Shown here one piece after another: positions 1-6,325 of a stretch of 10,295 bases of DNA. A program made the translations under genes and the position numbers. The stretch comes from Candidatus Gastranaerophilales bacterium (GTDB lineage Bacteria > Cyanobacteriota > Vampirovibrionia > Gastranaerophilales > Gastranaerophilaceae). The notes beneath the pieces are model-generated. The model searched no databases, had not been told where the DNA came from, and was given only the letters and a program-made list of their open reading frames with translations. Every line of letters begins with the position of its first letter. Within the stretch, counting starts at the first letter, position 1. The stretch spans positions 1-10,295 of the forward strand of contig CANQOM010000047.1 in the NCBI GenBank assembly GCA_947625445.1, written 5' to 3'.

Positions 1-27
1 ATACATCCTATATTTTAGGAGGTTTTT

Positions 28-879
28 ATGCTGCCTAAAATATGTATTGCCGGAAAAAATAATATTGCAGTTAATGCCCTTGAATATTTACTAAACGATT
101 TAAAGATTTCTTCTAAATATATTATTGTTATCCCTAATAAAACAGATAATGGTATTGATGGTTGGCAAAAATCACTTATAAAAGCAGCAAATAAATATGG
201 AATAAAAATATGTCAATTAGAAGACATTTATAACATTGAAGATTTAATTTTCATATCACTTGAATTTGACAGGTTAATAAAGACAGAAAAATTTAAAACA
301 AAACGTTTATTTAATATTCATTTTTCTCTGCTGCCAAAATATAAAGGAGTTTATACCTCTACAATGCCAATATTGAACGGAGAAACACAATCAGGAGTTA
401 CTTTACATTGCATTGATAACGGTATTGATACGGGCGATATTATTGCACAAAAAACATTTAATATTGATTTATCTGATACTGCAAGAGATTTATATTTTAA
501 ATATTTGAATAATTCTTTAATTTTATTTAAGGAAAATATAAGTAATATAATAAGCAATAATTATACAGTTCATAAACAAGAAGTTATTAATTCAAGTTAT
601 TATTCCAAGCAAAGTGTAAATTTTAAAAATATTAATATAGATTTTAATAAAACAAGCTGGGAAATATATAATCAAATAAGAGCATACATTTTTAATGAAT
701 ATCAATATCCAACAATTAATTCATTTAAAATATGCAAAGTCAAATTAACAGATGAAAAGATTAATAAATGTTCATTGTATGAAAATGAAAGAGAATTTAT
801 AATTTCAGGTATTGATTGTTTTAAATTAATTGCATATAAAAAACTTAAAAATGATGCCTCTTTTACCCCCCCCCGATAG
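28..879 (+). CDS. Sugar N-formyltransferase-like protein (formyl-THF dependent), 3' end set by a C9 tract
   Basis: Probably transfers a formyl group from N10-formyl-tetrahydrofolate to the amino group of a nucleotide-linked amino sugar in the cytoplasm. The 283-residue frame shows the formyltransferase core: NIHFSLLPKYKG at 96-107 and GVTLHCIDNGIDTGDI at 123-138. N96, H98 and D134 match the Asn-His-Asp catalytic set of methionyl-tRNA formyltransferase, with the same 38-residue spacing. The C-terminal part (about 210-240, IRAYIFNEYQYP) resembles the tail of sugar formyltransferases rather than the larger tRNA-binding domain of Fmt, and 283 aa is short for Fmt. The start follows a very strong AGGAGG at 17-22. 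The frame ends at TAG 877-879, just after a C9 tract (866-874). One extra C would give 306 aa with a stop at 945-947, overlapping the next gene by 8 nt. Family is secure; the exact sugar is unknown. Confidence 0.85.
   Translation: MLPKICIAGKNNIAVNALEYLLNDLKISSKYIIVIPNKTDNGIDGWQKSLIKAANKYGIKICQLEDIYNIEDLIFISLEFDRLIKTEKFKTKRLFNIHFSLLPKYKGVYTSTMPILNGETQSGVTLHCIDNGIDTGDIIAQKTFNIDLSDTARDLYFKYLNNSLILFKENISNIISNNYTVHKQEVINSSYYSKQSVNFKNINIDFNKTSWEIYNQIRAYIFNEYQYPTINSFKICKVKLTDEKINKCSLYENEREFIISGIDCFKLIAYKKLKNDASFTPPR
866..874 (-). repeat. C9 tract (G9 on the - strand) at the end of the formyltransferase gene
   Basis: Nine C residues on the coding strand, preceded by TTTTA; on the other strand this reads G9 followed by TAAAA, the context also seen at 6374 and 9152. 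C9 ends the protein as ...FTPPR. C10 (or C7) opens the frame for 23 more residues into the next gene. C8 gives a stop three codons past the tract (DRF, then TAA). The run is long enough for slipped-strand mispairing. Confidence 0.85.
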
Positions 880-939
880 ATTTTAAAGTTAATTCTAATA
901 TAATTAACGCAGAATTTCTTTTTAGTATGGAGGCGCAAT

Positions 940-1992
940 ATGGTTAAATGCGCTTTTGAAAATATCAGAATATCAGGAATTTCTTGCTGCGTTCCCGAAA
1001 AAGAATATTGTCTGCTTAATGAGCAAAATTTATATAATGGAGATAAAAAAAGAATTAATCGGGTTATAAATTCATCAGGCTTTCTAAAAAGAAGAGTTAG
1101 TGAAAAAGATGTTATGACATCAGATTTATGCTTTCAAGCGGCAAAAAATCTATTTTGTAACACGCAGGTAAAAAAGGAAGACATTGAAGCTATTATTTTT
1201 ATCAGTTATACACCTGACTATTTATTACCAGCAACTTCTTATATTCTTCATAAAAAATTGAATTTAAGCAAAGATTGTATTGCCCTTGATGTTCCGCAGG
1301 CTTGTTCGGGTTTTATAATAGGACTTTATCAAGGTGCAATGCTATTAACTTCAGGATGCAATAAGGTTCTTATTTGTGTTGGTGACAGTTTCTCAAAATT
1401 TACCGATATGTTTAAAGATAATACCGCCCAAATATTTGGTGATGCCGGGACTGCAATATTACTTGAAAAATATAATAATAATTCAAAAACATTTTTTAAT
1501 ATAGAAACATATTCACAAGATTATGATGCACTAATATGTGAAAATTCAGGGTTTAAACATCCCCCTCAAAAAGATGACTTTTATAGTGATAATTCATTTA
1601 TCTATGACTCTAAAATGGATGGAAAAAGAATTTTTAATTTTACTTTAGAAAAAGTAGCACCTAATATACTTGGTTTGCTTAATTTTTCAAACATAAAAAA
1701 AGAAAATATAGATAAATTTGTATTTCATCAGGCAAATAAATTTATTCTTGAAAATATAGCAAAAAAAATCAATATAGATAGCAGTTTGATATCAACACAA
1801 ACACTAAGAGATTACGGGAATCAATGCGGAGCCTCAATTCCTTGCACAATTTCAAATACTTTAAAAAATTATGTTGAAAATCAAGGCGGTAAATTTTTAT
1901 TATCAGGATTTGGTGCGGGGCTTAGCGTTGCTTCTTGCATTATAGATATAGGAAATATATATTGTTCGGAATTAGTTAATTATAGGAGATAA
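940..1992 (+). CDS. 3-oxoacyl-ACP synthase III (FabH-like, KAS III family)
   Basis: Predicted cytoplasmic condensing enzyme joining an acyl-CoA or acyl starter to malonyl-ACP. The 350-residue length is close to the FabH family. The thiolase-fold triad is intact: Cys122 in QACSGF, His263 in FHQAN and Asn294 in YGNQCGASIP. The glycine-rich C-terminal motif GFGAGLSV (323-330) is also present. The start is preceded by GGAGG (929-933) with a 6-nt spacer. It is followed after only 3 nt by an ACP and then an overlapping SDR reductase, so it is unlikely to be the housekeeping FabH. It more likely makes an acyl group for sugar decoration, as inferred for fabH/acpP/SDR sets in other glycan loci. A role in a small lipid or polyketide-like product cannot be excluded. 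Family assignment is very secure; substrate is unknown. Confidence 0.93.
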   Translation: MVKCAFENIRISGISCCVPEKEYCLLNEQNLYNGDKKRINRVINSSGFLKRRVSEKDVMTSDLCFQAAKNLFCNTQVKKEDIEAIIFISYTPDYLLPATSYILHKKLNLSKDCIALDVPQACSGFIIGLYQGAMLLTSGCNKVLICVGDSFSKFTDMFKDNTAQIFGDAGTAILLEKYNNNSKTFFNIETYSQDYDALICENSGFKHPPQKDDFYSDNSFIYDSKMDGKRIFNFTLEKVAPNILGLLNFSNIKKENIDKFVFHQANKFILENIAKKINIDSSLISTQTLRDYGNQCGASIPCTISNTLKNYVENQGGKFLLSGFGAGLSVASCIIDIGNIYCSELVNYRR

Positions 1993-1995
1993 TAA

Positions 1996-2214
1996 ATGGA
2001 TAAATCAATTTTTATTGAAAAACTAAAAGATGTAATTCAAACAGAAAAAGATATTAACTTTAACACAGAACTTGAAAGTATTGAAGAATGGGATTCAATT
2101 GCGCAAATTTCGCTTCTTGCATTTTTGGATTCTGAATTTAATAAACACTTAACAGTAAATGATTTTGAAAAAATAAAAACTGTTAATGATATAGCTAAGA
2201 TTGCAGGTCTGTAA
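1996..2214 (+). CDS. Acyl carrier protein (locus-dedicated)
   Basis: A 72-residue acidic carrier protein. Ser34 in EEWDSIAQISL is the expected 4'-phosphopantetheine attachment site; the usual DSL is here DSI, as is common in stand-alone accessory ACPs. Predicted four-helix fold, cytoplasmic. The RBS AGGAG (1984-1988) lies inside the last codons of the KAS III gene, and its stop overlaps the next ATG as TAATG (2212-2216), which indicates translational coupling. Its position between a ketosynthase and a ketoreductase suggests that it carries the 3-oxo/3-hydroxyacyl intermediate used by the GNAT enzyme downstream. Divergence from the typical AcpP DSLD motif argues against a housekeeping role. 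Confidence 0.92.
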   Translation: MDKSIFIEKLKDVIQTEKDINFNTELESIEEWDSIAQISLLAFLDSEFNKHLTVNDFEKIKTVNDIAKIAGL

Positions 2215-2957
2215 TGATAAAATACAGTCTTGAAGATAAAATAATAGTAACAGGTGCAAGTTCCGGCATCGGTCTTGAAATAGCTCATACACTTAACAGA
2301 CAGGGAGCAACTGTTATTGCAATAGGAAGAAATTCACAACGGCTTGAGCTGGCAAAAATTAATTCCTCAAATAAAAAACATTTTTATACTGAAATAAAAG
2401 ATTTAACAGAAAATTTAGAAGAATTACCACAATATATTTCTCACTTGAGAGAAAAATACGGTCAGTTTAAAGCTCTGGTTTATTCTGCAGGAATTGTTGA
2501 ATTAACCGTAACAAGATTATTAGATAAAAATATTATTGATAGAATTTTTAATATAAATTTTTCGGCACCACTATTAACTGCAAAAGGATTTTTGGACAAA
2601 AAAAACAATATTGGTGCAGGCTCAAGTATTGTTTTTATAGCTTCTGTTGCAGGTGTTAAACCGTCAAAAGGTCAAATTGTGTATTCTTCATCAAAAGCTG
2701 CACTAATTTCAGCCTCAAAATCTATGAGTCAAGAATTTTCTAATAAAAAAATCAGAATTAACTGTATATCTCCCGCTTGGGTAAAAACACCCGTACTCGA
2801 ACGTCAAATAAACTACATAGGAGTTAAAGAATCTGATTATCCGCTTGGTTTTGGGCAAACTAGTGATGTTGCAAACTTAGCTTCTTTTCTACTTTCTGAT
2901 GAAAGTAAATGGATAACCGGACAAAACTATATTTTAGACGGTGGAGGAAATTTTTAA
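2214..2957 (+). CDS. SDR-family oxidoreductase, probably 3-oxoacyl-ACP reductase-like
   Basis: Classical short-chain dehydrogenase of 247 aa, NAD(P)-dependent. Visible motifs: the nucleotide-binding glycine motif TGASSGIG at 13-20, SAG at 91-93, the conserved Asn115, Ser144 in IASVAG, the YxxxK pair Tyr157/Lys161, and the C-terminal GQNYILDGGG typical of FabG-like enzymes. It overlaps the ACP stop by one base (TAATG). Given a KAS III and an ACP directly upstream, the simplest role is reduction of a 3-oxoacyl-ACP to 3-hydroxyacyl-ACP. A sugar-nucleotide ketoreductase is the main alternative, since SDRs of both kinds occur in glycan loci. Family very secure; substrate inferred from context only. 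Confidence 0.9.
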   Translation: MIKYSLEDKIIVTGASSGIGLEIAHTLNRQGATVIAIGRNSQRLELAKINSSNKKHFYTEIKDLTENLEELPQYISHLREKYGQFKALVYSAGIVELTVTRLLDKNIIDRIFNINFSAPLLTAKGFLDKKNNIGAGSSIVFIASVAGVKPSKGQIVYSSSKAALISASKSMSQEFSNKKIRINCISPAWVKTPVLERQINYIGVKESDYPLGFGQTSDVANLASFLLSDESKWITGQNYILDGGGNF

Positions 2958-3482
2958 GTGTCAAACTCAATTATATTGATTAAGGGAAAATATGTAAATC
3001 TAAGAAATGTTAATGTTAAAGATTCTGAGTTTATTTTATCGCTCAGATGCAATCCTAATAAAGCTAAATATATTCATCAAACCGAATATAACATTGAGAA
3101 GCAAAATACTTATATTAATAACTGTTTGAATAAAGAAAATGAATGGTATTTTATTATTGAAAATAAACAAAATGAGCCAATCGGAACCTACAGAATTTAT
3201 GATGTAGATAAAGAAAGTTTTTGTATAGGAAGTTGGTTAATGAAAGATAATTCTAATGCGTTTGAAACTCTTGAAGGAGAATATCTTGCTCTTAACTTTG
3301 CATTTGACACTATAAAAATTAATAAATTCAGATATGATGTAAGAAAAGGAAATAAAAAAGTTATTAAATATCATTTACTGACCGGTGGTAAAATAGTCAG
3401 TGAAAACGAAAAAGATTATTTTTTTATACATGAAAAAGAAGATTATTTAAAATCTTATAGAAAATTAATAAATTGTGATTAA
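2958..3482 (+). CDS. GNAT-family N-acyltransferase
   Basis: A 174-residue single-domain GNAT protein of the RimJ/PseH type. It starts with the typical IKGKYVNLRNVNVKDSEFIL strand-helix (about 8-27). The middle strands GTYRIYDVD and FCIGSWLM (about 76-95) and a C-terminal NKKVIKYHLLTGG segment correspond to the acyl-CoA/acyl-ACP binding core and the usual helix after it. The start is GTG, supported by GGAGGA at 2943-2948 and by direct abutment to the SDR stop. As the last gene of the acyl module it is the natural candidate to move the acyl group from the ACP onto an amino sugar. Use of ordinary acetyl-CoA is equally possible from the sequence. Family fairly secure; donor and acceptor inferred. 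Confidence 0.85.
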   Translation: MSNSIILIKGKYVNLRNVNVKDSEFILSLRCNPNKAKYIHQTEYNIEKQNTYINNCLNKENEWYFIIENKQNEPIGTYRIYDVDKESFCIGSWLMKDNSNAFETLEGEYLALNFAFDTIKINKFRYDVRKGNKKVIKYHLLTGGKIVSENEKDYFFIHEKEDYLKSYRKLINCD

Positions 3483-3503
3483 TTTTCTATTATAACTTAT
3501 AAT
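3473..3503 (+). promoter_or_regulatory. Candidate sigma-70 promoter for leader ORF 1 and the first ATP-grasp gene
   Basis: TTGTGA (3473-3478) and TATAAT (3498-3503) with a 19-bp spacer. A start near 3510 would leave a very short leader before the ATG at 3527. In DNA this AT-rich, -10-like matches are common, so the support is mainly position: the first gap after a packed five-gene run. Confidence 0.4.
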
Positions 3504-3508
3504 AGAAA
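3484..3508. other. 25-bp perfect inverted repeat overlapping a -10 box
   Basis: TTTCTATTATAA (3484-3495), one C, then TTATAATAGAAA (3497-3508): a perfect 12-bp dyad. It lies 2 nt after the GNAT stop and contains the TATAAT at 3498-3503. It could be an operator, or an AT-rich weak hairpin ending the upstream operon. No long T-run follows, so a classical terminator is unlikely. Confidence 0.5.
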
Positions 3509-3526
3509 CAATAGGATTAAGAATAT

Positions 3527-3580
3527 ATGAAAAAGGACAAAACCAAAGGAAAATTGAATTTCCGCCACGGGGGGGGGTAA
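3527..3580 (+). CDS. Leader mini-ORF 1 ending in NFRHGGG at the G9 tract
   Basis: A 17-codon ORF, MKKDKTKGKLNFRHGGG, with AGGA at 3513-3516 in front of the ATG. The G9 tract encodes the three final glycines and the stop TAA follows the tract directly. Leader mini-ORF 2 (4656-4712) has the same seven last residues in the same frame, although the start regions differ, which argues for a used reading frame. With 8 or 11 Gs the frame would continue as GGNFQPFLS... and stop at TGA 3648-3650, forming an ATGA overlap with the ATP-grasp start codon. With 10 Gs it would stop at 3610-3612. Proposed role: a phase-variable leader that couples or uncouples translation of the next gene. Expression is unproven. 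Confidence 0.4.
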   Translation: MKKDKTKGKLNFRHGGG

Positions 3581-3596
3581 TTTTCAGCCCTTTTTG
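3557..3596 (+). repeat. 40-bp G9-tract repeat, copy 1
   Basis: AATTTCCGCCAC (3557-3568), G9 (3569-3577), then TAATTTTCAGCCCTTTTTG (3578-3596). It matches the copy at 4689-4728 at 39 of 40 positions; the only difference is C versus T at 3590/4722. The GGG and CCC arms followed by T5 could form a very short, weak terminator-like stem. Confidence 0.85.
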
Positions 3597-3646
3597 TCAT
3601 TCTGTAAATTAATAAATAATTTTAGAATATATATTAAGGCGGTATT

Positions 3647-4600
3647 ATGAAACGTTTTTTACTTACCGCCTTGGGGACAAATAATAATTCAACAGTTTGC
3701 AAATATCTAAAAGAAAATTGCAATAACTATGTTGTAGGTACAGATATTTATCCTGAAAATTACATTCCTTCATCTAAAATCACTGATAAATTTTATCAGG
3801 TATCAAGTGTCTTGAATATGGATGAATATATTAAAGAATTGTACGATATATGTTTAAAAGAAAATATTGATTACTTATTACCAGTAATTGACGAAGAAGT
3901 ATATGCCATATCTTTGAACAAAGTAAAATTTGAAGATATAGGAGTAAAAATTACTTGTTCAAATTCAAAATCAATAGAAATATGCAGTAATAAATTAAAA
4001 TGTTGTAAATTTTTAAAAGAAAATTTCCCTCTGGTATACATAAAAACAAATATTCTTTCAGAGAATATCACAGGAAATTATCCTTTATTTATAAAACCAA
4101 TTAACGGAAGAGCAAGTAATAACTGTTTTAAAATAAATAGTAAAAAAGAATTGGATTTATATCAAAAAGTGCTATCAGCCGAGAAGTATATAATACAAGA
4201 ATACATTGATGGTGATTTTTATACTGCGGATTTTGTAAATGACAACGTAAATAAGAAATTCTATTGTCTTATAAGGCAAGAACTGGTTAGAAATAAAAAC
4301 GGATGCGGAGTTGTAGTTAAAACAGTCAAGAATAATTCAATAGAGAAATTAATCAAGGATATAATAAATAAAATCGGATATACAGGAATTGGTAATTGTG
4401 AATTTGTCATTAACAAAAATCGAGTGTATATTATTGAAATTAATCCCAGACTCTCTGCCGGCATAGATTATTCAATAAAATCAGGATTTGACGTTATTAA
4501 AGCAGAATTAAATATGATTGAAGAAAAAGAACAAGATATTAATACGAAATTTTTATATAATAAAATTTTTGTAAGAAGATATGAAACTTACGAAATGTAA
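3647..4600 (+). CDS. ATP-grasp domain protein (carboxylate-amine ligase, CarB/PylC-like)
   Basis: Predicted 317-residue cytoplasmic ligase that activates a carboxylate as an acyl-phosphate and joins it to an amine or thiol. The N-terminal pre-ATP-grasp fold (about 1-110) includes TALGTNN near residue 10 and IDYLLPVIDEEVY at 74-86. ATP-site elements are visible: Lys150 in PLFIKPINGRAS, Glu185 in IIQEYIDGD, Glu252 in NCEFVINK, and the metal-binding EINPRLSAG at 264-272. The start is fixed by AAGGCGG (3636-3642) and by an in-frame stop upstream. The gene follows leader mini-ORF 1 and its G9 tract. Together with the second ATP-grasp gene it suggests amide-linked amino acid or similar substituents on the glycan, but the substrates cannot be read from sequence. 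Confidence 0.85.
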   Translation: MKRFLLTALGTNNNSTVCKYLKENCNNYVVGTDIYPENYIPSSKITDKFYQVSSVLNMDEYIKELYDICLKENIDYLLPVIDEEVYAISLNKVKFEDIGVKITCSNSKSIEICSNKLKCCKFLKENFPLVYIKTNILSENITGNYPLFIKPINGRASNNCFKINSKKELDLYQKVLSAEKYIIQEYIDGDFYTADFVNDNVNKKFYCLIRQELVRNKNGCGVVVKTVKNNSIEKLIKDIINKIGYTGIGNCEFVINKNRVYIIEINPRLSAGIDYSIKSGFDVIKAELNMIEEKEQDINTKFLYNKIFVRRYETYEM

Positions 4601-4617
4601 TTTAATTTTATTAATTA

Positions 4618-4626
4618 TGATATAAT
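4618..4626 (+). promoter_or_regulatory. Extended -10 promoter for leader ORF 2 and the second ATP-grasp gene
   Basis: TGATATAAT, an extended -10 (TGn plus TATAAT at 4621-4626), 18 nt after the previous stop codon and 29 nt before the mini-ORF ATG at 4656. No convincing -35 box is seen, which extended -10 promoters tolerate. The same nine bases occur at 7629-7637 before the aldolase gene. Confidence 0.5.
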
Positions 4627-4655
4627 AAAAACATTAATGAAATTAGAGTTAAAGT

Positions 4656-4712
4656 ATGAATAATATGTGTAATATATTTAATAAACCAAATTTCCGCCAC
4701 GGGGGGGGGTAA
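4656..4712 (+). CDS. Leader mini-ORF 2 ending in NFRHGGG at the G9 tract
   Basis: An 18-codon ORF, MNNMCNIFNKPNFRHGGG, ending at TAA 4710-4712 immediately after G9. Only the NFRHGGG tail matches leader mini-ORF 1, because that part lies inside the 40-bp repeat. The Shine-Dalgarno is weak (AGAG about 8-10 nt upstream). With 8 or 11 Gs the frame would run through GGNFQPFLSIKL... to TAA 4798-4800, overlapping the start of the next gene by 11 nt. With 10 Gs it would stop at 4727-4729. Proposed as a phase-variable coupling leader; translation is unproven. Confidence 0.37.
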   Translation: MNNMCNIFNKPNFRHGGG

Positions 4713-4728
4713 TTTTCAGCCTTTTTTG
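4689..4728 (+). repeat. 40-bp G9-tract repeat, copy 2
   Basis: AATTTCCGCCAC (4689-4700), G9 (4701-4709), then TAATTTTCAGCCTTTTTTG (4710-4728); one mismatch to copy 1. Flanking DNA is unrelated, apart from ACCAAA-like bases shortly upstream of both. A small hairpin, TTGAGC-ATAAA-GCTCAA (4726-4742), overlaps its end. Confidence 0.85.
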
Positions 4729-4789
4729 AGCATAAAGCTCAATAAAAATATTATATTTTATAATAATTTCTTCATATACGGTGATTATT

Positions 4790-6325
4790 ATGAAGAATAA
4801 AAAATATAAAATTCTTCTATTAAGCGCAGGCTTAAATGCAGCATATCACTTTTCAAAAATTTTAAAAGAAAAATTTTCGAATGACTTCATGCTTGTAGGT
4901 GCAGATATTAATGAGCAATATCTGGTATCTGCCTGCAATTTATTTGATAAGTTTTATAAAGTTCCTTTATCAAATTCTCCTGAGTACTATAAAACAATAT
5001 TAAATATAATAAAAAAGGAAAAAATTGATTATTTAATACCGACATATGATAAAGACCAGAATCTCTTTTACCCTGAAAATAAAGATTTAATTTCTCTTAG
5101 AGTAAAATCAATTTCAACTCCTTTAGAAACATTAAAATTTTACAGAAAAGATTTAATTATAGAAAAACTTAAAGCAGAAGGAATAAAAGTTCCCAAAATA
5201 TATTCCGTTAAAGATATATTAGATAACCAAAGCTACATAATAAAACCCAAAGAAGGTTCTGGCTCTATTGGGGTTAAAAAATTAAAAGGCAGTGAAATAA
5301 AAAATATTGCAGATACAGATAATTATATTATTCAAGAAATATGTAAAGAGCCGGAAATAACACTTGAATGTTTTTATCACAATAACATTTTATCAAGCGT
5401 TGCAAGAGAAAGAATTGCATCAAAATCAGGAGTATGTACAAAAACCAGAATCTGGCATAATTCAGAACTTGAAAGTATAGTAAAAGTATTTATTGATAAG
5501 ATAAAGACAGGTCCATTTTTTAATTTACAATTCATGGTAAATGACAAGAATGAATATGTTATAACAGATGTAAATTTACGCTTGGCAGGAGGAATGAGCC
5601 TTTCTCACGCTGCCGGCTGGGATGAAGCTTCTGCAATACTTAATTTGTTATTGAAAAAATCAGACAAGAAAATTTTTTTATCATTAAAATTAAATGCACC
5701 AGAACAATATATAATTAGAGCATATCAAGATATAATAACAAAAAAATCTGAAACTATTGCATTTGACCTTGACGGAACTATTTTGAACAGTTTTGACAGA
5801 CATATAATTGTTCTTAAAAAAGCGTTTAATGTTTATAAAATCAACTTAAATATTGATGATTATATTGAATTTAAGCGTAAAGGATATAGTAATATTCAAT
5901 ATCTAAAATACAAAGGATTAAATGATGATATCATAAATAAAATTCAATCTTACTGGATTAAAAATATTGAAAAAGAAGAATATCTTATAAATGATTTTAT
6001 TTATCCCGGTGCAGAAAATATACTAAAAACATTAAGTAAAAAATATAGTCTTATTCTTATAACGGGAAGAAATAATAAAAAAAATTGTAATAGACAATTA
6101 AAAAAACTAAAACTTGATAAATATTTTTCAAAAATATTCATTGTGAATACAAATCAATTCAGTTCGCAATTAAAGGCTGATATATTAATTAAAGAAAATT
6201 GTATTGAAATGTGGGGAGATACAGAGACTGAAATAGATTCTTGCAAAATTGCAGGAATTAAATATAAGGCACTGTATTGGGGATTTAGAAATAAAGATTT
6301 TATAAAATGTAGGAGGAATAAATGA
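4790..6325 (+). CDS. ATP-grasp ligase fused to a HAD-family phosphatase
   Basis: A 511-residue two-domain protein. Residues 1-315 form an ATP-grasp ligase: N-terminal fold with YLIPTYDKDQ at 81-90, ATP-site Lys152 in YIIKPKEGSGSIGV, Glu183 in IIQEICKEPEI, and metal site DVNLRLAGG at 260-268, with Asp in place of the more usual Glu. Residues 320-505 form a HAD hydrolase: motif I DLDGTILNS (326-334, nucleophile Asp326, acid Asp328), motif II LITGR (423-427), Lys462 and motif IV GDTETEID (476-483). A phosphatase fused to an acyl-phosphate-forming ligase suggests that the substrate or product carries a phosphate. I prefer ATG 4790 over the in-frame GTG at 4781, because the GGTGAT at 4780-4785 then serves as RBS. 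The stop overlaps the next ATG (ATGA). Confidence 0.85.
   Translation: MKNKKYKILLLSAGLNAAYHFSKILKEKFSNDFMLVGADINEQYLVSACNLFDKFYKVPLSNSPEYYKTILNIIKKEKIDYLIPTYDKDQNLFYPENKDLISLRVKSISTPLETLKFYRKDLIIEKLKAEGIKVPKIYSVKDILDNQSYIIKPKEGSGSIGVKKLKGSEIKNIADTDNYIIQEICKEPEITLECFYHNNILSSVARERIASKSGVCTKTRIWHNSELESIVKVFIDKIKTGPFFNLQFMVNDKNEYVITDVNLRLAGGMSLSHAAGWDEASAILNLLLKKSDKKIFLSLKLNAPEQYIIRAYQDIITKKSETIAFDLDGTILNSFDRHIIVLKKAFNVYKINLNIDDYIEFKRKGYSNIQYLKYKGLNDDIINKIQSYWIKNIEKEEYLINDFIYPGAENILKTLSKKYSLILITGRNNKKNCNRQLKKLKLDKYFSKIFIVNTNQFSSQLKADILIKENCIEMWGDTETEIDSCKIAGIKYKALYWGFRNKDFIKCRRNK

Noticed and set aside
351..557. Minus-strand open frames inside the + strand genes (for example 351-557, 702-938, 2037-2288, 6300-6530)
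   Set aside because: They mirror well-supported + strand genes with clear motifs and have no convincing ribosome-binding sites or protein motifs.
4726..4742. Hairpin TTGAGC-ATAAA-GCTCAA as a terminator after repeat copy 2
   Set aside because: The T-run lies before the hairpin, not after it, on the + strand, and A-run follows on the - strand. It may shape the mRNA but is not a classical terminator.
4781..4792. GTG at 4781 as start of the ATP-grasp/HAD gene
   Set aside because: The added residues (MII) are not needed by the fold, and the GGTGAT at 4780-4785 fits better as the ribosome-binding site for ATG 4790.
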